Source: a bacterium (GTDB taxonomy: Bacteria; BMS3Abin14). Taken from it: a stretch of DNA of 15,945 nt. The translations under genes and the position numbers were made by a program. Under the pieces are notes generated by a model. It was not told the DNA's origin. It searched no databases and saw only the letters and a program-made list of their open reading frames with translations. Positions 5,912 to 12,731 of the stretch are shown here, one piece after another (the first letter of the stretch is position 1; the number at the start of each line of letters is the position of its first letter). Location of the stretch: contig JARGFV010000055.1 of NCBI GenBank assembly GCA_029210545.1, positions 1 through 15,945 on the forward strand, written 5' to 3'.

Positions 5912-7975
5912 GTGACAAAGCTGACCGACCTCGACGGGGTTGGTGAAAAGACTGCTTCGCGGTTGGCCGCCCTGGGTGTGGAAAGTGCCGAAGGCCTCCT
6001 TTACTTTCTACCCAGGGCATACCAGGACCGATCCAACCCCCAACCGATCCCCACCCTGAACCCCGGCCAGTTCGCCACCGTACGGGGGCAGGTCCTGTCG
6101 ATAAGCGAAAGAAGGTACCGGACGCGCCGTGTGCTCGAAGCCATGATCACCGACGGCAAAGGGGTCCTGGTACTCAAATGGTTCCGTTTCGGAAAGTGGC
6201 TCAGGAAAAACATCGAGGGGCGCTTCCCCCCCGGTTCAGAGGCGCTGGCCAGCGGCCGGGTCGACGCCTTCGGCGGCCAGGTCGAGATGCACCACCCTGA
6301 TTTGACATCGTTGGAGGCCGGTGACGGCGTGGGGCTCGTTCCCGTGTACAGCGTTTCCGAAGGGCTGAGCCAGCAGCTCATGCGAAAGGCCGTGGGCGCC
6401 GCCGTTAAATGGTGTATCGGCAAGGTGAGTGAGTACGTACCTGGCCACATCCTGGAAAAGTACGGTCTGCCCGATCTTCCCGAATCGCTGGCAGCGCTGC
6501 ACCAGCCCCCCAGGGACGCGGATGTCGGGTCTCTCAATGAGGGCACCTCCCGTTGGCATAACCGACTCAAGTTCGGAGAACTGCTCGTTTTTCAGCTTGG
6601 GCTGCTGGCACGGAGGCGTGAGCTCGACAGCAGGACCGCTCCGGTGATCACGGGTGACGGGTCCCTGGAAAGGTCTTTCCTGGGCGATCTGCCCTTTGAA
6701 CTGACAGGAGCCCAGGAACGGTCCACCAGTGAGATCAGGAGGGATCTGGCATCTGGAACACCCATGCACCGTCTGCTTCAGGGGGATGTGGGATCGGGCA
6801 AGACCCTCGTGGCATTTCTGGCAATGCTGCGGGCCGCCGAGGACGGTAGACAGTCTGTTCTCATGGCCCCTACAGAGGTCCTCGCCGGGCAGCATTACCG
6901 GAACCTGTCGGCGTGGTGTGAAAAACTGGGAATGGAAGTCGCCCTGCTCACCGGCAGCATGGACGCTGAAGGCAGGCGACGGGCGGTTGGAGGCGCCGGC
7001 AGCGGCGAGATCAAGCTGTTTGTGGGAACCCACGCCATTATCCAGGAGGGTGTGCAGTTTAAGGACCTTGCCCTTGCCGTGGTGGACGAACAGCACCGTT
7101 TCGGTGTCCTGCAGAGGCTGGCTCTGAGGGAAAAGGGTACGAGCCCCCACTTTCTCGTCATGACCGCCACACCTATACCGAGAAGCCTTACCATGGTGAT
7201 ATACGGCGACCTTGACATCAGTACCATCGACGAGCTTCCGCCGGGAAGGACGCCCGTGGAGACTGTCATCTACAAGGAGAGGGACCGGTCCCGGATGTAC
7301 TTGCGGGTTTCCAGGGAAGCAGGGCGGGGCAGACAGGTCTACATCGTCTATCCCCTCGTTGAAGAATCTGAAAAGGTGGAGCTGCTGGCCGCCAACGAGA
7401 TGGCCAGGGAGTATCGGGAGAGGATCTTTCCGCACCTGAGGATCGGGCTTCTCACCGGGAGGATGGCCCCCCGTGAAAAGGCGATTGTCATGGACCGGTT
7501 CCGACAAGGCAAGGACCAGGTCCTCGTCTCCACCACGGTCATCGAGGTGGGTGTGGATGTGCCCAACGCCACTCTCATGGTCATCGAACACGCCGAGCGT
7601 TTCGGACTGTTTCAGCTTCACCAGCTCCGGGGACGCGTCGGGAGAGGCCACGAAAAATCTACCTGCATCCTCATGGAGGGATCCTCCGCGTCGCCGGAGG
7701 CGAGGGCCCGCCTTGAGGTATTGGTGTCAACAGACTCGGGATTTACCATCGCCGACGCGGACCTGAGGATCCGTGGTCCGGGAGATTTTCTGGGTTCCAG
7801 GCAATCCGGGATGCCCGATTTCATGTACGCCCATCCCTTGAGGGACAGTGATATTATGGCCCAGGCGAGGGAAGCGGCCGGTGATATGGCGGCGGAGGGC
7901 CGGATACCCGATTTCCTGCACAAAGAGATAGGGAAATTCTGGATCGGGAGCTCACATATAACATACTCGGGTTAG
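5912..7975 (+). CDS. recG: ATP-dependent DNA helicase RecG
   Basis: RecG remodels stalled replication forks and branched DNA (fork regression, Holliday junction formation) and acts in repair. From GTG 5912 the product is 687 aa, close to the usual size. It begins with the helix-hairpin-like LTDLDGVGEKTASRLAALGV, followed by a wedge OB-fold (from about GQFATVRGQVLSI), then the two helicase domains. These show Walker A GDVGSGKT (291-298), MAPTEVLAGQHY, the DEQH box (392-395), MTATPIPRSL, VSTTVIEVGVDVPNA and QLRGRVGRG, then the C-terminal block ADADLRIRGPGDFLGSRQSG. All motifs look intact. The start is uncertain: no good Shine-Dalgarno is visible at GTG 5912, and TTG 5891 is an alternative. A longer reading from 5771 would overlap the DUF1858 gene and is unlikely. 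Confidence 0.95.
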   Translation: MTKLTDLDGVGEKTASRLAALGVESAEGLLYFLPRAYQDRSNPQPIPTLNPGQFATVRGQVLSISERRYRTRRVLEAMITDGKGVLVLKWFRFGKWLRKNIEGRFPPGSEALASGRVDAFGGQVEMHHPDLTSLEAGDGVGLVPVYSVSEGLSQQLMRKAVGAAVKWCIGKVSEYVPGHILEKYGLPDLPESLAALHQPPRDADVGSLNEGTSRWHNRLKFGELLVFQLGLLARRRELDSRTAPVITGDGSLERSFLGDLPFELTGAQERSTSEIRRDLASGTPMHRLLQGDVGSGKTLVAFLAMLRAAEDGRQSVLMAPTEVLAGQHYRNLSAWCEKLGMEVALLTGSMDAEGRRRAVGGAGSGEIKLFVGTHAIIQEGVQFKDLALAVVDEQHRFGVLQRLALREKGTSPHFLVMTATPIPRSLTMVIYGDLDISTIDELPPGRTPVETVIYKERDRSRMYLRVSREAGRGRQVYIVYPLVEESEKVELLAANEMAREYRERIFPHLRIGLLTGRMAPREKAIVMDRFRQGKDQVLVSTTVIEVGVDVPNATLMVIEHAERFGLFQLHQLRGRVGRGHEKSTCILMEGSSASPEARARLEVLVSTDSGFTIADADLRIRGPGDFLGSRQSGMPDFMYAHPLRDSDIMAQAREAAGDMAAEGRIPDFLHKEIGKFWIGSSHITYSG

Positions 7976-7997
7976 GGCTTTATCAACAGGTCCGATT

Positions 7998-8013
7998 GTG
8001 AAAATATATTCAC
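7998..8013. promoter_or_regulatory. Operator-like inverted repeat after recG
   Basis: gtgaa (7998-8002) and ttcac (8009-8013) flank a 6-nt AT spacer. The arrangement resembles a dimeric-regulator site but does not fit the CRP/FNR spacing. It sits at the start of the 326-nt gap before ndk. Confidence 0.25.
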
Positions 8014-8071
8014 GAGATCAAACGATTTGGATCCCTTCGGCTCTTTTCATCCGGATCGAACGAAACGGGTA

Positions 8072-8108
8072 TTGAAATAGCTTAACCTGTTGTAAAATAA
8101 AGGTTAAG
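8072..8108 (+). promoter_or_regulatory. Possible ndk promoter with overlapping inverted repeat
   Basis: TTGAAA (8072-8077) and TAAAAT (8093-8098) resemble sigma-70 -35 and -10 hexamers, but the 15-nt spacer is short. The -10 lies inside a perfect 8-bp inverted repeat: cttaacct (8081-8088) and aggttaag (8101-8108). A repressor bound there would cover the promoter. The transcript would have a leader of about 200 nt before ndk. Confidence 0.35.
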
Positions 8109-8169
8109 GAAGCTGCACAATTAATATGCAAATGGTATGGACCCCATTCAGGGCGTTCTCCGGAGTCGC

Positions 8170-8215
8170 TTTTACACAGGGTTGTCCACGCCTATTCCAC
8201 AATTTCTGTGGAAAA
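8170..8215 (+). promoter_or_regulatory. Cluster of DnaA-box-like 9-mers upstream of ndk
   Basis: Four sites fall within 46 bp: TTTTACACA (8170-8178), TTGTCCACG (8182-8190), TATTCCACA (8193-8201) and, on the minus strand, TTTTCCACA (8207-8215). The first and last fit the consensus TTWTNCACA exactly; the others have two and one mismatches. Starts are spaced 12, 11 and 14 bp. The last two also form the inverted repeat ttccaca (8195-8201)/tgtggaa (8207-8213). No dnaA, dnaN or other origin gene is nearby, so an origin is not claimed. Confidence 0.35.
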
Positions 8216-8301
8216 GGAAGATCAACCATTATATTTCGGTACTTTAGGGTGCCGGAACGATGTGCCGGGTTCCTGGCAAACAACGAAAGAGAGGTAAGCG
8301 T

Positions 8302-8727
8302 ATGCCCCAGATCCAGCGGACACTTTCCATCATCAAGCCCGATGGAGTCGAGAAGAACGTCATCGGCGACGTTCTGTCACGGTTCGAAAAGGCCGGTCTC
8401 AGGATCGCCGCCATGAAGATGGTACACTTGACTCCGGAGGAGGCAGGCGGGTTTTATATCGTGCACAGGGAAAGGCCGTTTTTCGGTGACCTCAAGGGTT
8501 ACATGTCCTCCGGGCCCGTCATCGTGCTGGTTCTCGAAGGCCATGACGCCATCGCCGTCAACCGGGATCTCATGGGGGCCACCAACCCCGCGGAGGCTGA
8601 TCCGGGAACCATCAGGGCCGACCACGCCGAGAGCATCGAGAGGAACATCGTCCACGGTTCCGATTCCCGGGAATCGGCCGATTTCGAGATCCCGTATTTT
8701 TTTTCAGCCATTGAGGTCCATGGCTGA
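8302..8727 (+). CDS. ndk: Nucleoside diphosphate kinase
   Basis: Ndk transfers the gamma phosphate among nucleoside triphosphates and diphosphates through a phosphohistidine, balancing NTP and dNTP pools. The 141-aa product has the typical length. It starts [14 protein letters not shown], contains [36 protein letters not shown] and the active-site segment [12 protein letters not shown] with catalytic H118. All expected motifs are intact. ATG 8302 is preceded by gagaggt (8289-8295). An in-frame ATG at 8260 exists but lacks a comparable ribosome site and would add 14 residues not seen in the family. The gene follows a long structured leader and ends within a hairpin. Confidence 0.96.
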   Translation: MPQIQRTLSIIKPDGVEKNVIGDVLSRFEKAGLRIAAMKMVHLTPEEAGGFYIVHRERPFFGDLKGYMSSGPVIVLVLEGHDAIAVNRDLMGATNPAEADPGTIRADHAESIERNIVHGSDSRESADFEIPYFFSAIEVHG

Positions 8728-8730
8728 AAA
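8701..8730. other. Hairpin spanning the ndk stop codon
   Basis: ttttcagccat (8701-8711) pairs perfectly with atggctgaaaa (8720-8730) around an 8-nt loop. The TGA stop (8725-8727) is inside the right arm. The T-run precedes the stem rather than following it, so it is not a standard + strand terminator. It could protect the ndk mRNA end. Confidence 0.55.
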
Positions 8731-8739
8731 GAGTATCCG

Positions 8740-8767
8740 GTAGACAGTATTCAGTAGGCAGACTAGC
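8740..8767. repeat. 7-nt repeat tract between ndk and rlmN
   Basis: Units gtagaca, gtattca, gtaggca and gactagc run in phase directly after the ndk hairpin. They are degenerate but share g-t-a at the start of three units. Confidence 0.5.
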
Positions 8768-8801
8768 CCGATGGCCCCGGCGACTTAGTCCAAAAGCATT
8801 T

Positions 8802-8836
8802 ACTGAAATCTGACTACTTGAATCTGAGTACTGCGC
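8802..8836. repeat. 7/14-nt repeat tract in front of rlmN
   Basis: actgaaatctgact (8802-8815) is followed directly by acttgaatctgagt (8816-8829) and then actgcgc. This is a 14-nt repeat built from two 7-nt halves. It ends 2 nt before the rlmN start codon and occupies the place where a Shine-Dalgarno would be expected. Confidence 0.6.
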
Positions 8837-8838
8837 TT

Positions 8839-9876
8839 ATGACCAACTTTTTCGACCTGACATTTGAGCAACTCGAAAAGCTCCTCGCTGAGCTGGACCC
8901 GAAGCCGTTCCGCACTGACCAGGTGCTGAAATGGGTGTACGTCCGCGGTGCCGCCGATTTCGGAGCCATGACCGACATGCCCCTCGTGCTTCGTGAAGAA
9001 CTTTCTTCAATGGTCGAACTCAACCCCATGAGAGAGATCGAACGCCATGATAGCGATGACGGAACGGTGAAGTTCCTGCACATTCTCGAAGATGGCGAAA
9101 TGATCGAATCGGTGATCATACCCGAAGAGGGTCACAAGACTTTGTGCATCTCCACCCAGACCGGATGTGCCATGGGGTGCGTTTTCTGTGAGACCGGCAG
9201 GACAAGGGGCGGAAGAGACCTGACACCGGGAGAGATCCTGGCCCAGGTGGTGTACGCTGTCAGGTACGTTGGCGACAGGCTCGATCTTCGCAACCTGGTG
9301 TTCATGGGCATGGGGGAGCCCCTCCGGAACCTGGAATCCCTGCTCTGTTCCCTGGAGATCATTCTCAGCGACAGGGCCCTCGATTTCAGCCCGCGGAGGG
9401 TCACGGTCTCCACCTGCGGCTGGGTACCGGGGGTACTCTGCCTTGCCGGGGCCGGACTGGATGTGAACCTGGCTGTATCCCTCAACGCCACCGAGGACGC
9501 CACCAGGACAAAGCTCATGCCGGTGAACCGTAAATACCCTATCAGGGAGCTCATGAAAGCGGTGAAAAGCTTTCCCGTCAAGGCGCGACGGAGGATCACC
9601 TTCGAGTATGTGCTTATCGAAGGGGTGAACGACACCCTTGAGGATGCCTGGAGACTCGCCTACATCCTCAAGGGGCTGCCGTCCAAAGTGAACCTGATCC
9701 CGTGCAACGACAACAGATCCGGCCTGAAGGCCCCGTCCCCATCCAGGATCGAGGCCTTTCAAAGCGCCCTGTTCGCAAAAGGGGTGCTCACTACTGTCAG
9801 GAAGAGCAGGGGGCAGGAGATCGAAGCCGCCTGCGGACAGCTGAGGGCCGCCGCGGAAGTGAGAAACCATGGCTGA
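8839..9876 (+). CDS. rlmN: Dual-specificity 23S rRNA/tRNA adenine-C2 methyltransferase RlmN
   Basis: RlmN is a radical SAM enzyme that methylates C2 of A2503 in 23S rRNA and of A37 in some tRNAs, tuning translational accuracy. From ATG 8839 the product is 345 aa, within the family range. The radical SAM cluster motif is CAMGCVFC (C110, C114, C117). Other marks are LVFMGMGEPLRN, VTVSTCGWVPG, LAVSLNATEDATR, FEYVLIEGVND, NLIPCNDN and the C-terminal SRGQEIEAACGQL, whose C332 corresponds to the Cys that carries the methyl intermediate. No strong Shine-Dalgarno is visible because a 7/14-nt repeat fills the spot; an upstream TTG at 8818 is possible but less likely. Its stop overlaps the sigma-factor start by 8 nt, so the two are probably translationally coupled. 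Confidence 0.95.
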   Translation: MTNFFDLTFEQLEKLLAELDPKPFRTDQVLKWVYVRGAADFGAMTDMPLVLREELSSMVELNPMREIERHDSDDGTVKFLHILEDGEMIESVIIPEEGHKTLCISTQTGCAMGCVFCETGRTRGGRDLTPGEILAQVVYAVRYVGDRLDLRNLVFMGMGEPLRNLESLLCSLEIILSDRALDFSPRRVTVSTCGWVPGVLCLAGAGLDVNLAVSLNATEDATRTKLMPVNRKYPIRELMKAVKSFPVKARRRITFEYVLIEGVNDTLEDAWRLAYILKGLPSKVNLIPCNDNRSGLKAPSPSRIEAFQSALFAKGVLTTVRKSRGQEIEAACGQLRAAAEVRNHG

Positions 9877-11149
9877 AAAAGACAAGTCTCAGACCCGGAC
9901 ACGGACACAGAAAAAAGCCGCGCAAAAAAAAAGCTCGGGGACCGGAACTCTGCCAAAGGCTCCATCCGGATCCAAAACCAGGGACTCATCCGACTTCGCC
10001 CCTGGAGCTTCCAACTTCGCCTTACAGGCTAGGATGGACAAGACGACGGACAAGAAACCCGAAACCGGAACTGAAGCTGAACCCAAAGCCCCATCCAAGG
10101 CGAAAGCCGGTGATAAGGCCAAGGTTAATACGAAGGCCAGGACCCGTGCTTCCACTGTGTCTGAGTCTGTGTCCGAGACTCAAGGTGAGTCTCAGCTGGT
10201 CCCCGATGACCAGATCGAGATCCTTCTAGGCGAGGATGATTCTGTGCCGGAGGAAGTCAAAGTCCTGCCTGAACCGTCCAGGGATGCCGACAGATCCAGG
10301 CCGGCCATCTACGATCCGGTCACCGCTTACTACCAGACAGTTCGTCACTACCCCATTCTTACCCGTGAGGAGGAGAAACGGATCGCCATCAATTATCTTG
10401 AGGACGGGGACCTGGACGCCGCCTACGAACTCGTCACCTCAAACCTGAGGCTGGTCATCAAGATCGCCCTTGAGTACCGACGACTCTGGCGGGAGATCGT
10501 GGATCTCATCCAGGAGGGGAACGTTGGCCTCATGCACGCGGTTAAAAAATACGATCCTTACCGCGGTGTGCGGTTCTCTTCCTATGCGGCGTGGTGGATA
10601 AGGGCCTACATCATCCGCTATATCATGAACAACACGCGCATGGTCAAGATCGGGACGACCCAGGCCCAGAGGACCCTGTATTTTCAGCTGAGCAAGGAGA
10701 GGGAGCGGCTCCGGAAGATGGGGATCGAGCCGGACTCAAAGGCCATCGCCGGGACCCTCAAGGTCAAGGAGTCGGAGGTCGAGGAAATGAGCATGCGCCT
10801 CAGCGGCGGAGACCTTTCCCTCGAGGCTAAAAGGGGAGATGACGGCGATTTTACCCTCCTCGACACGATACCGGCCCTCGAACCGGACACCGAAAGGCGG
10901 GTAGCCGATGCACAGGCCCGTTCGATCTACCTGAAAAAGCTTTCCGGTTTTGTGGATTCCCTGGCTGAGCGCGACCGGAAGATCTTTACGATGAGGTGGA
11001 TGAGGGACGACCCGCTGACCCTTCAGGAGGTCGGGGAGCACCTCGGGATCACGCGAGAACGGGTAAGGCAGCTCGAGGCCAGGATTATCAGGAACCTCAG
11101 GACGTTCCTGGAAGAGGAGGGCCTGAGTGCGTCGGATTTCTTCGGATAG
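9869..11149 (+). CDS. rpoH: RpoH-like (sigma-32 type) sigma factor with long N-terminal extension
   Basis: Region 2 (about 182-260) contains LRLVIKIALEYRR, DLIQEGNVGLMHAVKKYDP and FSSYAAWWIRAYIIRYIMNN. It is followed by VKIGTTQAQRTLYFQL (259-274), which matches the RpoH-box position (Q-R-x-L-x-F-x-L) seen in heat-shock sigma factors. Region 4 ends with LTLQEVGEHLGITRERVRQ (383-401). Region 1.1 is absent. Residues 1-145 are an unusual Lys/Thr/Ser/Ala/Glu-rich, probably disordered extension; a typical sigma-32 of about 285 aa has none. ATG 9869 overlaps the rlmN stop, and the downstream protease starts inside this gene, so the three are coupled. The likely role is stress or heat-shock transcription; a general RpoD-like role cannot be excluded. 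Confidence 0.82.
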   Translation: MAEKDKSQTRTRTQKKAAQKKSSGTGTLPKAPSGSKTRDSSDFAPGASNFALQARMDKTTDKKPETGTEAEPKAPSKAKAGDKAKVNTKARTRASTVSESVSETQGESQLVPDDQIEILLGEDDSVPEEVKVLPEPSRDADRSRPAIYDPVTAYYQTVRHYPILTREEEKRIAINYLEDGDLDAAYELVTSNLRLVIKIALEYRRLWREIVDLIQEGNVGLMHAVKKYDPYRGVRFSSYAAWWIRAYIIRYIMNNTRMVKIGTTQAQRTLYFQLSKERERLRKMGIEPDSKAIAGTLKVKESEVEEMSMRLSGGDLSLEAKRGDDGDFTLLDTIPALEPDTERRVADAQARSIYLKKLSGFVDSLAERDRKIFTMRWMRDDPLTLQEVGEHLGITRERVRQLEARIIRNLRTFLEEEGLSASDFFG

Positions 11150-12611
11150 AGCAGGTTTTTGCAGCGTGTCGAGGTGTTTCGGCACGCTGTTCGCCTGCCT
11201 GCTTTTCGGCCTGGTTCTTTTCCCCGGTCCGGGCGGGGTCTCCGCACAAGCCGAAGGACCGGTGCTCAAGGACCTTCAAAACACCCAGGAAGCCTTCGTC
11301 CGTATCAGCAAAAGCGTCACCCCTTCCGTCGTTAACATCCGCACGTTCCGTAAGTTCAGCCGCAACTACAGCTTTAACGACCGCCTCTTCGGCGACATGT
11401 TCGAACCGTTCCAGGAGTTTTTCGGGCGCGACTTTTCACGGAGGTTCTCCGGGCCCGGGGATGAGAAAACGGTCCAGGTGGGTCTCGGGTCGGGAGTCAT
11501 CGTGCGCGGGGAGGGGATCGTCCTGACCAACAACCACGTTATCGAGGGCGCCGACGAGATAAGGGTCACACTGGACGACAGGAGCGAGACTACAGCCACA
11601 GTGGTCGGCAGCGATCCCAGGACCGACATCGCCGTGCTGAGGCTTCCAAAGGGCCGTTATGCCGCCGCACCCCTTGCCGATTCCGATGCCATCGAGGTGG
11701 GGCAGTGGGCCGTGGCCATCGGAAACCCCTTTGGACTTGGGCAGAGCGTGACGGTCGGGGTGGTCAGCGCCAAGGGGCGCGCCGACGTGGGGATAGCCGA
11801 TTTCGAGGATTTCATCCAGACCGACGCGGCCATCAACCCTGGAAACAGCGGGGGGCCGCTCATCGACCTGAACGGCCGCGTTATCGGGATCAATACCGCC
11901 ATCTTCAGCCGGAGCGGAGGGTATCAGGGGATCGGCTTCGCCATCCCCACGAACATGGCCGTCACGGTCATGGACAGCCTCCTGCGTACAGGCAGGATCG
12001 TGAGGTCCGACCTGGGGATCAGGGTTCAGGATGCCACACCGGAGATCATCCGGGCCATGGGCGCCTCTGTGAAGGCCGGGGTTGTGGTCACCGAGGTCCT
12101 TGCGGAGGATGCCAGGAAAGGGGCCGGTTTAAAGCGGGGCGATATCATCACCAAGGTCAAGGGGAGGGACGTCAGGGACACAGGCTCGTTTTACCGGATG
12201 ACCAGTGTCCTGAGGGTTGGTGAAGTGGTCCCCCTGGTGGCTGTAAGAGATGGCATTCCAAACACCTTCATGGTCACGGTGGGTAAACTTCCGGAACGCC
12301 CCAAAGAATCCGGAGACAGGCTCAGGACCGCCCTTGGTTTTTCGGTGGAGGTTCTCACCGAAAAGCTCGCCGAGGAGCTGGGGTACCGCTACGAGCGCGG
12401 CGTCCTGATAACGAGGGTCACCAGGGCCAGCCAGGCCGACCGGGCGGGGATCGAACCGGGGGACCTTATCCTTCGTGTCAACGGGAAGGACACACCTGAC
12501 CTGAAGGCGTTCCGCTCAGCATTCGAAGCCGTGGACTGGGGGGACGAGGTGATCCTCGAGCTGGGCCGGGGAGGGAAGAAAATGAAGGTGGGGATGCTAT
12601 TAAAGCAGTAG
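11127..12611 (+). CDS. htrA: HtrA/DegP-type periplasmic serine protease
   Basis: This family degrades or refolds damaged envelope proteins. The 494-aa protein starts at GTG 11127, supported by gaggagg (11114-11120), and overlaps the sigma-factor gene by 23 bp. Residues 1 to about 42 form a signal peptide (Arg-rich start, hydrophobic FGTLFACLLFGLVLF, then GVSAQA). The trypsin-like domain has the complete triad: H137 in TNNHVIEG, D167 in RTDIAVL and S241 in NPGNSGGPL. Two PDZ domains follow at about 295-388 (SDLGIRV...GLKRGDII) and 400-490 (GIEPGDLILRVNG). The Phe/Arg-rich segment at 83-108 matches the LA-loop position of DegP-like proteases. Coupling to a stress sigma factor fits an envelope or heat-stress role. 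Assignment to DegP, DegQ or MucD subtype is open. Confidence 0.95.
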   Translation: MRRISSDRAGFCSVSRCFGTLFACLLFGLVLFPGPGGVSAQAEGPVLKDLQNTQEAFVRISKSVTPSVVNIRTFRKFSRNYSFNDRLFGDMFEPFQEFFGRDFSRRFSGPGDEKTVQVGLGSGVIVRGEGIVLTNNHVIEGADEIRVTLDDRSETTATVVGSDPRTDIAVLRLPKGRYAAAPLADSDAIEVGQWAVAIGNPFGLGQSVTVGVVSAKGRADVGIADFEDFIQTDAAINPGNSGGPLIDLNGRVIGINTAIFSRSGGYQGIGFAIPTNMAVTVMDSLLRTGRIVRSDLGIRVQDATPEIIRAMGASVKAGVVVTEVLAEDARKGAGLKRGDIITKVKGRDVRDTGSFYRMTSVLRVGEVVPLVAVRDGIPNTFMVTVGKLPERPKESGDRLRTALGFSVEVLTEKLAEELGYRYERGVLITRVTRASQADRAGIEPGDLILRVNGKDTPDLKAFRSAFEAVDWGDEVILELGRGGKKMKVGMLLKQ

Positions 12612-12642
12612 CCGGTAGCCAGGATCCAGCAGCCGGTAATAT
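12608..12642. repeat. 7-nt repeat tract after htrA
   Basis: Units gtagccg, gtagcca, ggatcca, gcagccg and gtaatat run in phase, overlapping the last bases of htrA (stop at 12609-12611). The unit ggatcca also occurs in the tract beside rpmB. Confidence 0.6.
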
Positions 12643-12681
12643 ATTGCCGAACATCTGACGATAATCATGTATTGTCTGAGC

Positions 12682-12709
12682 ACTTAGTACTTAGTACTGA
12701 TTACTTCCA
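12682..12709. repeat. 7-nt repeat tract before the ABC ATPase
   Basis: Units acttagt, acttagt, actgatt and acttcca run in phase and end 11 nt before the Shine-Dalgarno of the ATPase gene. Together with the tract at 12608-12642 it takes up over half of this 120-nt spacer. Confidence 0.65.
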
Positions 12710-12731
12710 ACCTCCGCGACGAGGAGGAACA

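Noticed and set aside
6236-7651. 471-codon minus-strand open frame inside recG
   Set aside because: Antisense shadow of recG; composition and lack of motifs indicate no gene.
7997-8014. CRP/FNR-type site TGTGA...TCACG
   Set aside because: The half-sites are 8 nt apart instead of the 6 (CRP) or 4 (FNR) expected, so only a generic inverted repeat is listed.
8170-8215. Chromosomal origin of replication
   Set aside because: The DnaA-box-like group is small, without an obvious AT-rich unwinding region directly beside it and without dnaA, dnaN, gidA or rpmH nearby.
12672-12731. Upstream TTG start of the ABC ATPase
   Set aside because: It would translate the 7-nt repeat tract; the TTG at 12732 has a strong ribosome site and gives the normal N-terminus.
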